Source: Enterobacter hormaechei ATCC 49162 (GTDB lineage: Bacteria; Pseudomonadota; Gammaproteobacteria; Enterobacterales; Enterobacteriaceae). Taken from it: DNA of 64,000 bases. Positions 50,414 through 60,333 of the stretch are shown in pieces. Position numbers and translations under genes: made by a program. The notes beneath the pieces were generated by a model that worked only from the letters and a program-made list of their open reading frames with translations, was not told the DNA's origin and ran no database searches. Every line of letters starts with the position of its first letter. Position 1 is the stretch's first letter. The stretch spans positions 434,001 through 498,000 of the forward strand of contig NZ_MKEQ01000002.1 of assembly GCF_001875655.1 (NCBI RefSeq), in the 5' to 3' direction.

Positions 50414-52588
50414 ATGAGCGCAATTTCCCTGATCCAGCCGGATCGCGACCTCTTCTCCTGGTCCCAGTACTGGGCGGCCTGCTTTGGACCGGCACCCTTC
50501 CTGCCGATGTCCCGGGAAGAGATGGATCAACTGGGCTGGGACAGCTGCGATATCATTCTGGTGACGGGTGATGCGTATGTCGATCACCCGAGCTTTGGCA
50601 TGGCGATCTGTGGCCGTATGCTTGAAGCCCAGGGCTTCCGCGTGGGGATCATCTCCCAGCCTGACTGGAACAGCAAAGACGATTTTATGCGTCTGGGCAA
50701 GCCTAACCTGTTCTTCGGCGTGACCGCGGGCAACATGGACTCGATGATCAACCGCTATACCGCTGACCGTAAGCTGCGCCATGACGACGCTTACACCGCC
50801 GACAACGTGGCGGGTAAACGTCCCGATCGCGCGACCCTCGTCTACACCCAGCGATGCAAAGAAGCATGGAAAGACGTACCGGTGATCCTGGGCGGCATCG
50901 AGGCGAGCCTGCGCCGTACCGCGCACTACGATTACTGGTCTGACACCGTGCGCCGTTCGGTGCTGGTGGATTCGAAAGCCGACATGCTGATCTTTGGCAA
51001 CGGTGAGCGTCCGCTGGTGGAAGTGGCACATCGACTGGCCCAGGGCGAACCGGTCAGCGAGATCCGCGACGTACGCAACACCGCGATCATGGTAAAAGAG
51101 GCGCTGCCGGGCTGGAGCGGGGTGGATTCCCGCATTATCGATATGCCGGGCAAAATCGACCCTATCCCGCATCCGTATGGTGAAGATCTGCCGTGCGCGG
51201 ATAACAAACCGGTTGAGCCGAAGAAAGCGGAAGCAAAGGCCGTGGTGGTGCAGCCGCCGCGTCCGAAGCCGTGGGAAAAAACCTATGTGCTGCTGCCGTC
51301 CTATGAAAAAGTAAAAAGCGATAAAGTGCTCTACGCCCACGCGTCGCGCATTTTGCACCATGAAACCAACCCGGGCTGTGCGCGAGCGCTCATGCAAAAG
51401 CACGGTGAGCGCTATATCTGGGTAAACCCGCCAGCGATCCCGCTCTCTACCGAAGAGATGGACAGCGTATTTGCCCTGCCGTACAAGCGTGTACCGCATC
51501 CGTCATATGGCAACAGCCGCATTCCGGCGTACGAGATGATCCGTTTCTCGGTCAACATCATGCGCGGCTGCTTCGGCGGGTGCTCCTTCTGTTCGATCAC
51601 CGAACATGAAGGCCGTATTATTCAGAGCCGTTCCGAAGAGTCGATTGTTAACGAGATCGAAGCGATTCGCGACACGGTGCCGGGCTTTACCGGCGTGATC
51701 TCCGATCTGGGTGGCCCAACGGCCAACATGTACATGCTGCGCTGTAAATCGCCGCGCGCCGAGCAGACCTGCCGTCGCCTCTCCTGCGTTTACCCGAGCA
51801 TTTGCGAGCATATGGACACCAACCACGAGCCGACGATCAACCTTTACCGTCGCGCCCGTGATCTGAAAGGCATCAAGAAGATCCTGATCGCCTCCGGCGT
51901 GCGTTACGACATTGCGGTGGAAGATCCGCGCTACATCAAAGAGCTGGCGACGCACCACGTGGGCGGTTATCTGAAGATAGCCCCGGAGCACACCGAGGAA
52001 GGCCCGCTGTCCAAAATGATGAAGCCGGGCATGGGCAGCTATGACCGCTTTAAGCAGCTGTTTGACACCTATTCAAAACAGGCGGGGAAAGAGCAGTATC
52101 TGATCCCATACTTCATCTCCGCGCACCCCGGCACCCGTGATGAAGACATGGTGAACCTGGCGCTGTGGCTGAAGCAGCGTCGATTCCGTCTGGATCAGGT
52201 GCAGAACTTCTACCCGTCGCCGCTCGCCAACTCGACGACCATGTATTACACCGGCAAAAACCCGCTGAGTAAGATTGGTTATAAGAGCGAAGACGTGGTG
52301 GTGCCAAAAGGGGATAAACAGCGCCGTCTGCACAAAGCGCTGCTGCGTTACCACGATCCGAAAAACTGGCCGCTGATCCGTCAGGCGCTGGAAGAGATGG
52401 GGAAAAAGCACCTGATTGGCTCGCGTCGTGATTGCCTGGTGCCTGCGCCAACGCTGGAAGAGATGCGCGAAGCGCGCCGCCAGAACCGCAATACGCGCCC
52501 GGCGCTGACCAAACATACCCCGATTGTGCATCAGCGTTCGAATGGTGGTGCGGGAACGAAGAAGAACGTAAAACGTAAGACCGGTTAA
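50414..52588 (+). CDS. ygiQ: Radical SAM protein YgiQ
   Basis: Protein of 724 residues from the UPF0313 radical SAM family. The [4Fe-4S]-binding Cys residues are Cys386, Cys390 and Cys393 in GCFGGCSFC. An N-terminal domain (about 1-300) precedes the radical SAM barrel, and the basic tail is low-complexity. The substrate is not established. The reading frame is intact here, whereas the E. coli K-12 copy is recorded as interrupted. Confidence 0.95.
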   Translation: MSAISLIQPDRDLFSWSQYWAACFGPAPFLPMSREEMDQLGWDSCDIILVTGDAYVDHPSFGMAICGRMLEAQGFRVGIISQPDWNSKDDFMRLGKPNLFFGVTAGNMDSMINRYTADRKLRHDDAYTADNVAGKRPDRATLVYTQRCKEAWKDVPVILGGIEASLRRTAHYDYWSDTVRRSVLVDSKADMLIFGNGERPLVEVAHRLAQGEPVSEIRDVRNTAIMVKEALPGWSGVDSRIIDMPGKIDPIPHPYGEDLPCADNKPVEPKKAEAKAVVVQPPRPKPWEKTYVLLPSYEKVKSDKVLYAHASRILHHETNPGCARALMQKHGERYIWVNPPAIPLSTEEMDSVFALPYKRVPHPSYGNSRIPAYEMIRFSVNIMRGCFGGCSFCSITEHEGRIIQSRSEESIVNEIEAIRDTVPGFTGVISDLGGPTANMYMLRCKSPRAEQTCRRLSCVYPSICEHMDTNHEPTINLYRRARDLKGIKKILIASGVRYDIAVEDPRYIKELATHHVGGYLKIAPEHTEEGPLSKMMKPGMGSYDRFKQLFDTYSKQAGKEQYLIPYFISAHPGTRDEDMVNLALWLKQRRFRLDQVQNFYPSPLANSTTMYYTGKNPLSKIGYKSEDVVVPKGDKQRRLHKALLRYHDPKNWPLIRQALEEMGKKHLIGSRRDCLVPAPTLEEMREARRQNRNTRPALTKHTPIVHQRSNGGAGTKKNVKRKTG

Positions 52589-52598
52589 ACCTGTAAAA

Positions 52599-52629
52599 AT
52601 GCCCGGTGGCGCTGCGCTTACCGGGCCTA
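52599..52629. repeat. Single REP unit 4
   Basis: TGCCCGGTGGCGCTGCGCTT followed by ACCGGGCCTACA forms one REP palindrome after ygiQ. Confidence 0.85.
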
Positions 52630-52637
52630 CAGGTCTA

Positions 52638-52674
52638 ACCCTCTCCCCTCCGGGGAGAGGGCAGGGTGAGGGGG
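52638..52674. repeat. CCCTCTCCC hairpin repeat, copy 2
   Basis: CCCTCTCCCC (52638-52647), TCC, GGGGAGAGGG (52651-52660), then CAGGGTGAGGGG. It follows the REP unit directly and lies between convergent ygiQ and dkgA. Confidence 0.85.
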
Positions 52675-52678
52675 GAAA

Positions 52679-53506
52679 CTACCCGCCAAACTGATCCGGA
52701 TCCGGCCCAAGCCGTTTACCCTGATCCAGCTTCGCAATTTCACCCAGCTCGTCTTTATCCAGGCGGAAATCCCAGACGTCGAAGTTCTCGGCGATGCGAG
52801 ACGGCGTGACCGATTTCGGGATCACCACCAGACCGCTATCCAGGTGCCAGCGAATGACGATCTGCGCCGGAGTTTTACCGTACTTATCCGCCAGTTCACG
52901 GATGATTTTCTGGTCAAACACCCCTTCGCCACCCTGGGCCAGCGGGCTCCAGGATTCGGTCTGGATCTTGTGCGTGGCATTCCATGAGTGAAGCTGGCGC
53001 TGCTGCATCAGCGGGTGCAGCTCAATCTGGTTAATCACCGGCGCGACGCCCGTTTCATCAATCAGGCGTTGCAGGTGATGTACCTGGAAATTACAGACGC
53101 CGATGCTTTTTATCAGCCCCTCTTTTTGCAGTTCAATCATCCCTTTCCAGGCATCAACGTAATGGTCGATAGCCGGGACCGGCCAGTGCATGAGATAAAG
53201 ATCGACGAAATCGAGCTGGAGTTTCTCCAGGCTCTCCTGCAACGCTTCGCGGGGGCGCTTTTGATCGTCGTTCCACAGCTTGGTGGTGATGAATAACTCA
53301 TCCCGGGGAACGCCAGCGCTGGCAAGCGCTTTCCCCACGCCGTCCTCGTTTTTATAGGCGGCGGCGGTATCGATGGACCGATAGCCGACTTCCAGGGCTT
53401 TATGAATGGCGGAGACGACCTCGTCGTTACCGGCTTTCCATACACCTAGCCCCAGTTGGGGCATCACGTTGCCGTCCTGTAGCTTGATTACGGTTTGGTT
53501 TGCCAT
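52679..53506 (-). CDS. dkgA: 2,5-diketo-D-gluconate reductase A DkgA
   Basis: NADPH-dependent aldo-keto reductase of 275 residues with methylglyoxal and 2,5-diketogluconate as substrates. DTAAAYKNEDGVGKAL carries the catalytic Asp/Tyr, LYLMHWPVPAID the His, and IPKSVTPSRIAENFDVWDF the NADPH site (quoted in part). It follows yqhD by about 105 nt, and in E. coli both are activated by YqhC. Confidence 0.97.
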   Translation of the reverse strand: MANQTVIKLQDGNVMPQLGLGVWKAGNDEVVSAIHKALEVGYRSIDTAAAYKNEDGVGKALASAGVPRDELFITTKLWNDDQKRPREALQESLEKLQLDFVDLYLMHWPVPAIDHYVDAWKGMIELQKEGLIKSIGVCNFQVHHLQRLIDETGVAPVINQIELHPLMQQRQLHSWNATHKIQTESWSPLAQGGEGVFDQKIIRELADKYGKTPAQIVIRWHLDSGLVVIPKSVTPSRIAENFDVWDFRLDKDELGEIAKLDQGKRLGPDPDQFGG

Positions 53507-53611
53507 TTTTCCTCCTTCAGGTGCTCATCGCCGGAGGGAACCTCCGACGATGTGATGTGCATTAAGTCTGGACGAAATGTCAAAAAACGAAAGTCAGGAT
53601 CCTAAAAACGC

Positions 53612-54775
53612 TTAGCGTGCCGCTTCGTAAATACGACGGCTGACGTCCAGGGTGATGTCGCCGTGCTCGCCGATCTGCGTCATGCCGTGTGCTTCCAGTT
53701 TCGCCAGCAGGGCAGGGATGGAGCTACCGTCCAGGCCGTAGCCAGAGAGACGCGTTGGCACACCCAGGCTTTCAAAGAAGTGACGGGTGGCCTCAATCGC
53801 GGCATCAATACGCGCATCGTCGGAACCGTCGGTGATGTTCCACACGCGTTCGGCGTACTGGAGCAGTTTGGCGCGTTTAGTGTCACGTTTTTCGTTCCAC
53901 AGCGCAGGCAGAACCACCGCCAGCGTCTGGGCGTGATCCAGGCCGTGCATCGCCGTCAGCTCGTGGCCGAGCATGTGGGTAGCCCAGTCCTGCGGCACGC
54001 CAGCACCGATCAGGCCGTTCAGCGCCTGGGTGGCGGCCCACATCACGTTGGCACGCACGTCGTAGTTTTCTGGCTCTTTCAGCGCTTTCGGACCTTCTTC
54101 AATCAGCGTCAGCAGAATGCCTTCCGCAAAACGATCCTGAATTTTGGCGTTCACCGGGTAAGTCACGTACTGCTCAACGGTGTGAACAAAGGCGTCGACC
54201 ACGCCGTTCGCCACCTGACGCGCAGGCAGGGTATAGGTGTAAACCGGATCGAGGATCGCGAATACAGGCTGAACGTGTTCGTTCATAAAGGCCTGCTTGT
54301 CACCGGTGGTTTTACGGGAGATGACCGCGCCTTTGTTGGACTCTGATCCGGTGGCTGGCAGCGTCAGTACGGAACCCATCGGGATCGCGCTATTGATGTC
54401 GCTGCCGCCCGTTTCCAGAATATGCCATGGGTCGATGCCGTCAGCGTAATGCGCCGCCGCCGCGATGAATTTGGTGCCGTCCAGCACGGAACCGCCGCCC
54501 ACCGCCAGCAGGAAGGTGATCTGCTCGTCGCGGGCGATTTTCACCGCGTTCATCAGCGTTTCATAAGACGGGTTAGGCTCGATACCGCCGAACTCACGCA
54601 CGTCCAGACCTTCCAGAGCACTGTAAACCTGATCCAGTACGCCGGTTTTTTTCACGCTGCCGCCACCGTAGGTAATCAGGACGCGGGCACCCGTCGGGAT
54701 TTGCGCGCGCAGATCGGCGATAGCGTTTTTACCAAACAGAATGCGGGTTGGGGTGTGAAGATTAAAGTTATTCAT
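53612..54775 (-). CDS. yqhD: NADPH-dependent aldehyde reductase YqhD
   Basis: Zinc-dependent, NADPH-linked alcohol dehydrogenase of 387 residues that detoxifies short aldehydes such as glyoxal and acrolein. The coenzyme loop YGGGSVKK, the pocket GGSVLDGTKF, and metal ligands in DAFVHTVEQY and MLGHELTAMHGLDHAQ are present. I start at ATG 54775 (MNNFNLHTPTRI), which equals E. coli; the longer frame to 54838 has no family match. Confidence 0.97.
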   Translation of the reverse strand: MNNFNLHTPTRILFGKNAIADLRAQIPTGARVLITYGGGSVKKTGVLDQVYSALEGLDVREFGGIEPNPSYETLMNAVKIARDEQITFLLAVGGGSVLDGTKFIAAAAHYADGIDPWHILETGGSDINSAIPMGSVLTLPATGSESNKGAVISRKTTGDKQAFMNEHVQPVFAILDPVYTYTLPARQVANGVVDAFVHTVEQYVTYPVNAKIQDRFAEGILLTLIEEGPKALKEPENYDVRANVMWAATQALNGLIGAGVPQDWATHMLGHELTAMHGLDHAQTLAVVLPALWNEKRDTKRAKLLQYAERVWNITDGSDDARIDAAIEATRHFFESLGVPTRLSGYGLDGSSIPALLAKLEAHGMTQIGEHGDITLDVSRRIYEAAR

Positions 54776-54970
54776 GGCTTGTTCCCTGTAGTGGGTAAAA
54801 AATCGTGGTGGCGCAGAAGGCAACCTGATGCTGCACATTGTGGCGGGCAGGCGCTATCCTCTCAATGCACATTCCTGCCGATGTCTTGCCCATTTCTACA
54901 GCGCGCTGGAGAAATGGTAAGAAAATGCGCACACTGTCAGCGTCGGAAACCGTACCCGGAGTAACTGAAA

Positions 54971-55870
54971 ATGAACCGTGATGCCATCTGCCGCCAGCTA
55001 ACGTCGCAGATTAAAAGACTGATAAATAATGAAAATACTACGGCGGACCTGTTACCGGATATTCGATTGCTCTACGGTACCCAGCCCGGGCCGCGTACGC
55101 CGGTGATGTATCAGCCTGGCATCGTTTTTCTCTTTTCCGGCCATAAGATTGGCTATATCAACGAGCGCGTGTTCCGTTACGACACCAATGAATATCTGCT
55201 TCTGACAGTACCTTTACCCTTCGAATGTGAAACCTTCGCGACAGAGGCGGTACCGCTGGCAGGGATCCGCGTCAACGTCGACATCCTCCAGTTGCAGGAG
55301 CTGCTGATGGAGATCGGGGAGGATGAACTTTTCCGGCCATCGATGGCGGCAAGCGGTATCAACTCCGCGACCTTATCGGAGGAAATTCTCTGCGCGATTG
55401 AACGCCTGTTAGACGTGATGGAAAGGCCGCTGGATGCCCGTATTCTCGGAAAGCAGATTATCCGCGAAATTCTTTACCACGTGCTGATGGGACCGGGCGG
55501 CGGGGCGCTGCTGGCGCTGGTAAGCCGGCAAACGCACTTCAGCCTGATTAGCCGCGTGCTGAAGCGCATCGAGAGCCAGTACACGGAAAACCTCAGCGTT
55601 GACCAGCTGGCGGCGGAAGCCAATATGAGCGTCTCGGCGTTTCACCATAACTTTAAATCCGTCACCAGCACGTCGCCGTTGCAGTACCTCAAAACCTACC
55701 GTCTGCATAAGGCGCGGATGCTGATGATCCACGACGGCATGAAGGCCAGCGCGGCGGCGATGCGGGTCGGGTATGAAAGCGCGTCGCAGTTTAGTCGGGA
55801 GTTTAAGCGTTACTTCGGCGTCACGCCGGGAGAAGATGCGTCGCGCATCCGAACCATGCAGGGAGCCTGA
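54971..55870 (+). CDS. yqhC: AraC-family activator YqhC
   Basis: Regulator of 299 residues that senses reactive aldehydes and activates yqhD-dkgA in E. coli. The N-terminal AraC_N domain (about 20-170) is followed by two helix-turn-helix motifs ([40 protein letters not shown]). It is divergent from yqhD across about 195 bp, where its operator should lie. Confidence 0.93.
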   Translation: MNRDAICRQLTSQIKRLINNENTTADLLPDIRLLYGTQPGPRTPVMYQPGIVFLFSGHKIGYINERVFRYDTNEYLLLTVPLPFECETFATEAVPLAGIRVNVDILQLQELLMEIGEDELFRPSMAASGINSATLSEEILCAIERLLDVMERPLDARILGKQIIREILYHVLMGPGGGALLALVSRQTHFSLISRVLKRIESQYTENLSVDQLAAEANMSVSAFHHNFKSVTSTSPLQYLKTYRLHKARMLMIHDGMKASAAAMRVGYESASQFSREFKRYFGVTPGEDASRIRTMQGA

Positions 55871-55878
55871 CGAAAAAC

Positions 55879-55910
55879 GTAGGCCGGGTAAGCGATAGCG
55901 CCACCCGGCA
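55879..55910. repeat. Single REP unit 5
   Basis: GTAGGCCGGGTAAGCGATAG followed by CGCCACCCGGCA lies between the convergent ends of yqhC and yghB. Confidence 0.88.
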
Positions 55911-55916
55911 ATTACC

Positions 55917-56576
55917 TCACGCGCTGCAATACTTCTTCTTAATCACTACCGCAATAGTCCCCACCAGTCCCGCCACCAGCAGGAAAATCGGCAGGATCAT
56001 CAGGAAGGTCATCACCTGGTCTTCATGGTGCTTAACAAAGGGGATCATATTCAGCGCGTAGCCGAGCGTAGTGACCACCCCCACCCAGAGCAGGGCGCTC
56101 AGCCAGTTGAAGAACTGGAAGCGGCGATTAGACAGGCCTGAAATACCCGCCATGGTAGGCAACAGGGTACGCACAAACGCCAGAAAACGCCCGGCGAGTA
56201 ACGCCAGCAGGCCGTGGCGGTCAAACATGCAGGTCGCACGCTGGTGATATTTATGCGGCAACTGTGCCAGCCAGCCCTTCACCACGCGGGTGTTTCCCAG
56301 CCAGCGTCCTTGCAGGTAGCTCAGCCAACAGCCGAGACTGGCCGCAGAGGTGAGGATCACCATTGTCGGCGCGAAGTCCATCACGCCCTTGCCGATTAAC
56401 GCCCCTGCGAGCAGGAGCAGGCTGTCACCGGGTAAAAATGAGGCTGGCAGTAATCCATTTTCCAGAAACAGCGTCGCGAACATCACGAAATAGACAATCC
56501 CGACGACATGTGGGTCCGCCAGCGCGGCAAAATCATGTTGCCAGAGCGCCGTGATGATATTTTGAATAACAGCCAT
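55917..56576 (-). CDS. yghB: DedA-family membrane protein YghB
   Basis: Inner-membrane protein of 219 residues with the DedA fold. The family motifs [15 protein letters not shown] and [16 protein letters not shown] are present. In E. coli YghB and YqjA are redundant and needed for normal division and drug/pH tolerance; the family is linked to undecaprenyl phosphate or lipid recycling. Located between yqhC and metC as in E. coli. Confidence 0.96.
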   Translation of the reverse strand: MAVIQNIITALWQHDFAALADPHVVGIVYFVMFATLFLENGLLPASFLPGDSLLLLAGALIGKGVMDFAPTMVILTSAASLGCWLSYLQGRWLGNTRVVKGWLAQLPHKYHQRATCMFDRHGLLALLAGRFLAFVRTLLPTMAGISGLSNRRFQFFNWLSALLWVGVVTTLGYALNMIPFVKHHEDQVMTFLMILPIFLLVAGLVGTIAVVIKKKYCSA

Positions 56577-56718
56577 GGACTTTCCTGTGGAACAGCAGAT
56601 ATAACGCTATTGTACTCCCAATTTCGCCTGTCGGGGTTGATCGCAGGCGCATCTCATACAGACTTTTCTGCTTGCGGTGTTCAGAATAACGTCCGGGGAG
56701 TACATTTCAGCCAGCACT

Positions 56719-57906
56719 TTACACGATGCGCTCAAATCCTGCCGATAAATCCGCAATTAAATCGTCCACATTTTCCAGCCCGATATGCAGTCGGATTAAG
56801 GTTCCCTCGAAGTCCACCTCGCCGCCCGGGCGCAGGGCCGCAATCTGCTCCGGCTGGTTGGGCAGGATCAGCGATTCAAACCCGCCCCAGGAGTAGGCCA
56901 TGCTGAAGAGGGTAAAGTTATCCAGATAGCGTGCCAGCTCGGCGTCATTCAGGCGCTTTTTAAGAACAAATGAGAACAACCCGCTGCTACCCGTAAAGTC
57001 ACGTTGCCAGTATTCGTGGCCCTTGCTGCCCGGCAGCGCCGGATGGTTAACGCGCTCCACCTGCGGATGCAGCGCCAGCCACTGTGCAATTTGCAGGCTG
57101 CTTTCGTGATGCTGACGCAGGCGCACGCCGAGTGTACGGATACCGCGGCTGGTCATGTAGGCGGTATCGGCATCCACCATCTGACCCATCAGATAGGCAT
57201 TTTCACGCAATTGATCCCAGCATCGGGCGTTAGATACCGCTGTACCGATCATGCCGTCGGAGTGGCCAATCAGATATTTGGTCGCCGCCTGAATGGAGAT
57301 ATCAATGTCAAATTCCAGCGCTTTAAACAGCACGCCCGCCGCCCAGGTATTGTCGATCATGATGATCGCTTCCGGCGCGATACTGCGCACCGCCTTCACA
57401 ATGGCGGGCACGTCATGCACTTCCATGGTGATGGAGCCGGGAGATTCCAGGAACACAACGCGCGTGTTGGGCTGAACAAGTCCGGCAATGCCTGCCCCAA
57501 TCAGCGGATCGAACCAGCTGGTGGTGACGCCGAGCTTGCTGAGGATTTTGGTGCAGAAGTCCTGGCTTGGCTCGTAGGCGGTATTGGTCATCAGGACGTG
57601 GTCGCCCTGTTCCACAAACGCCAGAATGGTATTAGCGACCGCCGCCGCACCGCACGGGAACAGCGCGCAGCCTGCGCCACCCTCCAGTTCGCACATGGCT
57701 TCCTGCAACGAAAAATGGGTTAACGTGCCACGACGACCATAAAACAACCCGCCCTTGGCGCGATTCCGCGTGGCGATTTTTTTATCCTCAACGGTATCGA
57801 ATACCAGCGAGGAGGCGCGCTGGATCACGCTATTGACCGAGCCTTGTGTGTATTTCTTACTGCGTCCTGCCTGCACCAGCGTGGTCTCAAGCTGCTTTTT
57901 AGTCAT
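56719..57906 (-). CDS. metC: Cystathionine beta-lyase MetC
   Basis: PLP enzyme of 395 residues converting cystathionine to homocysteine, pyruvate and ammonia in methionine synthesis. The PLP-binding lysine lies in [15 protein letters not shown], the phosphate-binding [17 protein letters not shown] near residue 85, and [11 protein letters not shown] holds the ring-binding Asp. The ATG at 57906 gives the E. coli length; tandem MetJ boxes lie just upstream. Confidence 0.97.
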   Translation of the reverse strand: MTKKQLETTLVQAGRSKKYTQGSVNSVIQRASSLVFDTVEDKKIATRNRAKGGLFYGRRGTLTHFSLQEAMCELEGGAGCALFPCGAAAVANTILAFVEQGDHVLMTNTAYEPSQDFCTKILSKLGVTTSWFDPLIGAGIAGLVQPNTRVVFLESPGSITMEVHDVPAIVKAVRSIAPEAIIMIDNTWAAGVLFKALEFDIDISIQAATKYLIGHSDGMIGTAVSNARCWDQLRENAYLMGQMVDADTAYMTSRGIRTLGVRLRQHHESSLQIAQWLALHPQVERVNHPALPGSKGHEYWQRDFTGSSGLFSFVLKKRLNDAELARYLDNFTLFSMAYSWGGFESLILPNQPEQIAALRPGGEVDFEGTLIRLHIGLENVDDLIADLSAGFERIV

Positions 57907-57925
57907 GTTCGCTAACCCTATTTTT

Positions 57926-57949
57926 ATACGTCTGGACGTCCAGACTACC
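57926..57949. promoter_or_regulatory. Tandem MetJ boxes upstream of metC
   Basis: Three contiguous 8-bp units, ATACGTCT, GGACGTCC and AGACTACC, resemble the met box AGACGTCT. The first two are strong matches and the third weaker. MetJ with S-adenosylmethionine would repress metC here. Confidence 0.8.
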
Positions 57950-58075
57950 ACGATTGTCAGAATGTGCATCCGGATGCTTATCGAATAAGCAGAAAATATT
58001 ATCAAAAATTCGCATAAGAAATTTTTACTGCGTAAGCGCAAGGAAAGTGAGCGAAAATTACGGCACTATGTAAAT

Positions 58076-58094
58076 ACTAATGAGAACTACTATC
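58076..58094. promoter_or_regulatory. Fur box upstream of exbB
   Basis: ACTAATGAGAACTACTATC matches the 19-bp Fur consensus at 13 positions and lies about 64 nt before the exbB start. The E. coli exbB promoter has a Fur box at the same place, so iron repression is expected. Confidence 0.7.
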
Positions 58095-58157
58095 AATTCG
58101 ACGACGTTTTGATATTATTACGTTCAGATTTTGTGATTTGCGTCCTGGAGATACAGA

Positions 58158-58889
58158 GTGGGTAATAATTTGATGCAGACGGATCTCTCCGTTTGGGGCA
58201 TGTATCAACATGCTGACATCGTAGTTAAGATTGTGATGATCGGCCTGATTCTGGCGTCCGTGATCACCTGGGCTATCTTCTTCAGCAAGAGCGCCGAACT
58301 TCTTTCACAAAAACGCCGCCTCAAGCGTGAGCAGAAGCAGCTGGCGGAAGCCCGCTCTCTGGATCAGGCTTCTGATATCACCTCATCCTTCCATGCGAAA
58401 AGCCTGACTACCCTGTTAGTGAACGAAGCGCAGAACGAGCTGGAACTCTCCGCAGGCAGTGAAGATAACGAAGGCATTAAAGAGCGTACCGGCTTCCGTC
58501 TGGAGCGCCGCGTTGCGGCCGTGGGGCGTCATATGGGCCGCGGTAACGGCTACCTGGCGACTATCGGCGCCATTTCCCCGTTTGTCGGCCTGTTCGGTAC
58601 CGTCTGGGGCATCATGAACAGCTTTATCGGTATCGCCCAGACGCAGACCACTAACCTTGCGGTTGTCGCGCCGGGTATTGCAGAAGCGCTGCTGGCCACG
58701 GCTATCGGTCTGGTTGCCGCTATTCCTGCGGTAGTTATCTATAACATCTTCGCGCGCATGATTGGCAGTTACAAAGCCACACTGGGTGACGTTGCCGCGC
58801 AGGTTCTGCTGCTGCAAAGCCGCGATCTCGACCTGAACGCCAGCGCCGTTAAACCGGTACATGCGGCGTCCAAACTGCGCGTAGGTTGA
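58158..58889 (+). CDS. exbB: TonB-system energiser ExbB
   Basis: Inner-membrane proton-channel subunit of 243 residues that, with ExbD, energises TonB for siderophore and cobalamin uptake. Three membrane helices lie at about 16-40, 130-155 and 165-200; [20 protein letters not shown] is the MotA/TolQ/ExbB signature. Translation starts at GTG, as in E. coli, with CTGGAG upstream. exbD follows after 4 nt. Confidence 0.97.
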   Translation: MGNNLMQTDLSVWGMYQHADIVVKIVMIGLILASVITWAIFFSKSAELLSQKRRLKREQKQLAEARSLDQASDITSSFHAKSLTTLLVNEAQNELELSAGSEDNEGIKERTGFRLERRVAAVGRHMGRGNGYLATIGAISPFVGLFGTVWGIMNSFIGIAQTQTTNLAVVAPGIAEALLATAIGLVAAIPAVVIYNIFARMIGSYKATLGDVAAQVLLLQSRDLDLNASAVKPVHAASKLRVG

Positions 58890-58893
58890 TTGT

Positions 58894-59319
58894 ATGGCAA
58901 TGCGTCTTAATGAAAATCTGGACGATAACGGTGAAATGCATGAGATCAACGTGACGCCGTTTATCGACGTCATGCTGGTTCTGCTGATTATCTTTATGGT
59001 TGCCGCGCCGCTGGCGACGGTGGACGTGAAGGTGAATCTGCCTGCGTCCTCCAGCCAGCCGCAGCCGCGTCCGGAAAAGCCTATCTACCTGTCGGTGAAG
59101 GCGGATAAATCCTTGTTCCTCGGCAACGATCCGGTAACGGATGCCTCGGTTATTCCGGCGCTGGACCAGTTGACCGGCGGCAAGAAAGACACCACCGTCT
59201 TCTTCCGCGCGGATAAAACCGTCGATTATGAAACCATGATGAAGGTAATGGACACGCTGCATCAGGCGGGATACCTGAAGATTGGTCTGGTCGGCGAAGA
59301 GAAAGCGGCCGCGAAGTAA
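58894..59319 (+). CDS. exbD: TonB-system energiser ExbD
   Basis: Partner of ExbB, 141 residues, with a single membrane helix (about 22-42) carrying the essential protonatable Asp in TPFIDVMLVLL, and a periplasmic domain. Length equals E. coli ExbD. The co-transcribed pair would respond to iron through the Fur box. Confidence 0.97.
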   Translation: MAMRLNENLDDNGEMHEINVTPFIDVMLVLLIIFMVAAPLATVDVKVNLPASSSQPQPRPEKPIYLSVKADKSLFLGNDPVTDASVIPALDQLTGGKKDTTVFFRADKTVDYETMMKVMDTLHQAGYLKIGLVGEEKAAAK

Positions 59320-59344
59320 AACGAAGGCGTTTGCAGCCTTCCTT

Positions 59345-59376
59345 GCCGGGTGGCGGCATCGCCTTACCCGGCCTGC
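59345..59376. repeat. Single REP unit 6
   Basis: GCCGGGTGGCGGCATCGCCT followed by TACCCGGCCTGC lies just after exbD. Confidence 0.88.
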
Positions 59377-59399
59377 ATTGCGCAACAGTCATTGTTGGC

Positions 59400-59825
59400 T
59401 CACTCTGAAGGCGCCGTCGGCGCCTTTTCATCAAGCGCCACACAGGTCACGTTTGATGTACGGTAATGACCTTCCGAGAGCTTACGGGTCAGGCGCAGGG
59501 TGGCTGTCTCGCGTGCCAGCAGGTACTGATAGTTCGCCTCCAGCCGACCGAGGATCTTCTCTTTTAGCTCAGGGCGCTGTTCAATAATGGCGTTCATCAC
59601 CGCGCCGTAAATCTCTTCTTTGGCCTGCAAGGCATAAATTTCCCGTCGGTTCTGCCATTTCAGGCGTACCAGCGTGGCCGGAATCGAAATCAAATCCTGC
59701 GTAATGCGCGTCATCTCGTCATTTTTTATCTTTTTGAGAGCGTCGAGATTCTGCTTTAAGATAAATTCATCGCTTTTCTTATCATCTAAAGTCAAATAAA
59801 CGTTATTACCGCTGTCATCATTCAC
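59400..59825 (-). CDS. Unrecognised protein, second gene of a two-gene unit
   Basis: I do not recognise this gene. It encodes about 141 residues from a GTG at 59825, placed 1 nt after the preceding gene's stop and 8 nt from GGGGGA; a longer ATG frame from 59870 would overlap that gene by 44 nt. The protein looks soluble and helical, rich in charged residues (LDDKKSDEFILKQNLDALKK, EEIYGAVMNAIIEQRPELKE), with a single Cys near the C-terminus and no signal peptide. Its last codons (EKAPTAPSE) overlap the exbD terminator hairpin. Tight spacing implies a shared function with its upstream neighbour. Confidence 0.65.
   Translation of the reverse strand: MNDDSGNNVYLTLDDKKSDEFILKQNLDALKKIKNDEMTRITQDLISIPATLVRLKWQNRREIYALQAKEEIYGAVMNAIIEQRPELKEKILGRLEANYQYLLARETATLRLTRKLSEGHYRTSNVTCVALDEKAPTAPSE
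59408..59428 (+). terminator. exbD terminator inside a convergent coding end
   Basis: AAGGCGCC (59408-59415), GTC loop and GGCGCCTT (59419-59426) followed by T residues form a terminator in the exbBD direction. On the other strand it encodes the last residues of the unrecognised gene ending at 59400. Confidence 0.8.
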
Positions 59826-59826
59826 G

Positions 59827-60231
59827 TTAATCTTCCCCCAGCTTATAAAAAATGGGATTGTTTTTTTCACGGGTAATTAAATTAAGCCAAATTTCATTGC
59901 CGGCCTCATTTATTTGCTGTGTTTTTTCGGCCATTATTTGACTTAGCGTCTGGGCGTCTATTTCCCCTTCGGCCTGTAAATCATTCAGCAGATGTACTAA
60001 GGCTTCAATCTTGATGGCACGGAATAAACGCTCTTTTAAATGGCGGTCATGCTCTTCCAGCACCATATTACGGGATTTGCCGGTGCGCGAAACACCAATT
60101 AATATATCGGCTTCATAGTCGGAGAGTTTTCTTTTTCCTTGAGTGAAATTCGCCTCTTTATCTGCTTCCGTCGAAGGCTGTTCCACAGGCGTAATGTGGT
60201 ACTTTGCCGGGACAAGATTGTCGGGCAGCAT
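59827..60231 (-). CDS. Unrecognised protein, first gene of a two-gene unit
   Basis: I do not recognise this gene. From the ATG at 60231, 7 nt after AAGGA, it encodes 134 residues; a frame open to 60315 lacks a comparable site. The protein has no signal peptide or membrane helix. It has a polar N-terminal third, the stretch LSDYEADILIGVSRTGKSRN, and a helical C-terminal half (LFRAIKIEALVHLLNDLQAE). The string GVSRTGKS only faintly recalls a P-loop and I do not call it one. Codon use is more AT-rich than flanking core genes. Divergent from the membrane protein at 60334. Confidence 0.65.
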   Translation of the reverse strand: MLPDNLVPAKYHITPVEQPSTEADKEANFTQGKRKLSDYEADILIGVSRTGKSRNMVLEEHDRHLKERLFRAIKIEALVHLLNDLQAEGEIDAQTLSQIMAEKTQQINEAGNEIWLNLITREKNNPIFYKLGED

Positions 60232-60333
60232 TTTAATTTCCTTTAATTTCAAAAGGGTGGGGTTGGAAAAAGGGTGAGATTCGTTGACAATATCATGAGG
60301 CAATTTTAAAATCAAAAAAAATGGAGCCTACCC

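Noticed and set aside
50273-51499. 408-codon frame antisense to ygiQ
   Set aside because: Mirror of ygiQ coding sequence with no independent start signal or family resemblance.
60100-60140. P-loop in the unrecognised gene (GVSRTGKS)
   Set aside because: Spacing only loosely resembles GxxxxGKS, there is no Walker B or switch motif, and the protein is too short for an NTPase.
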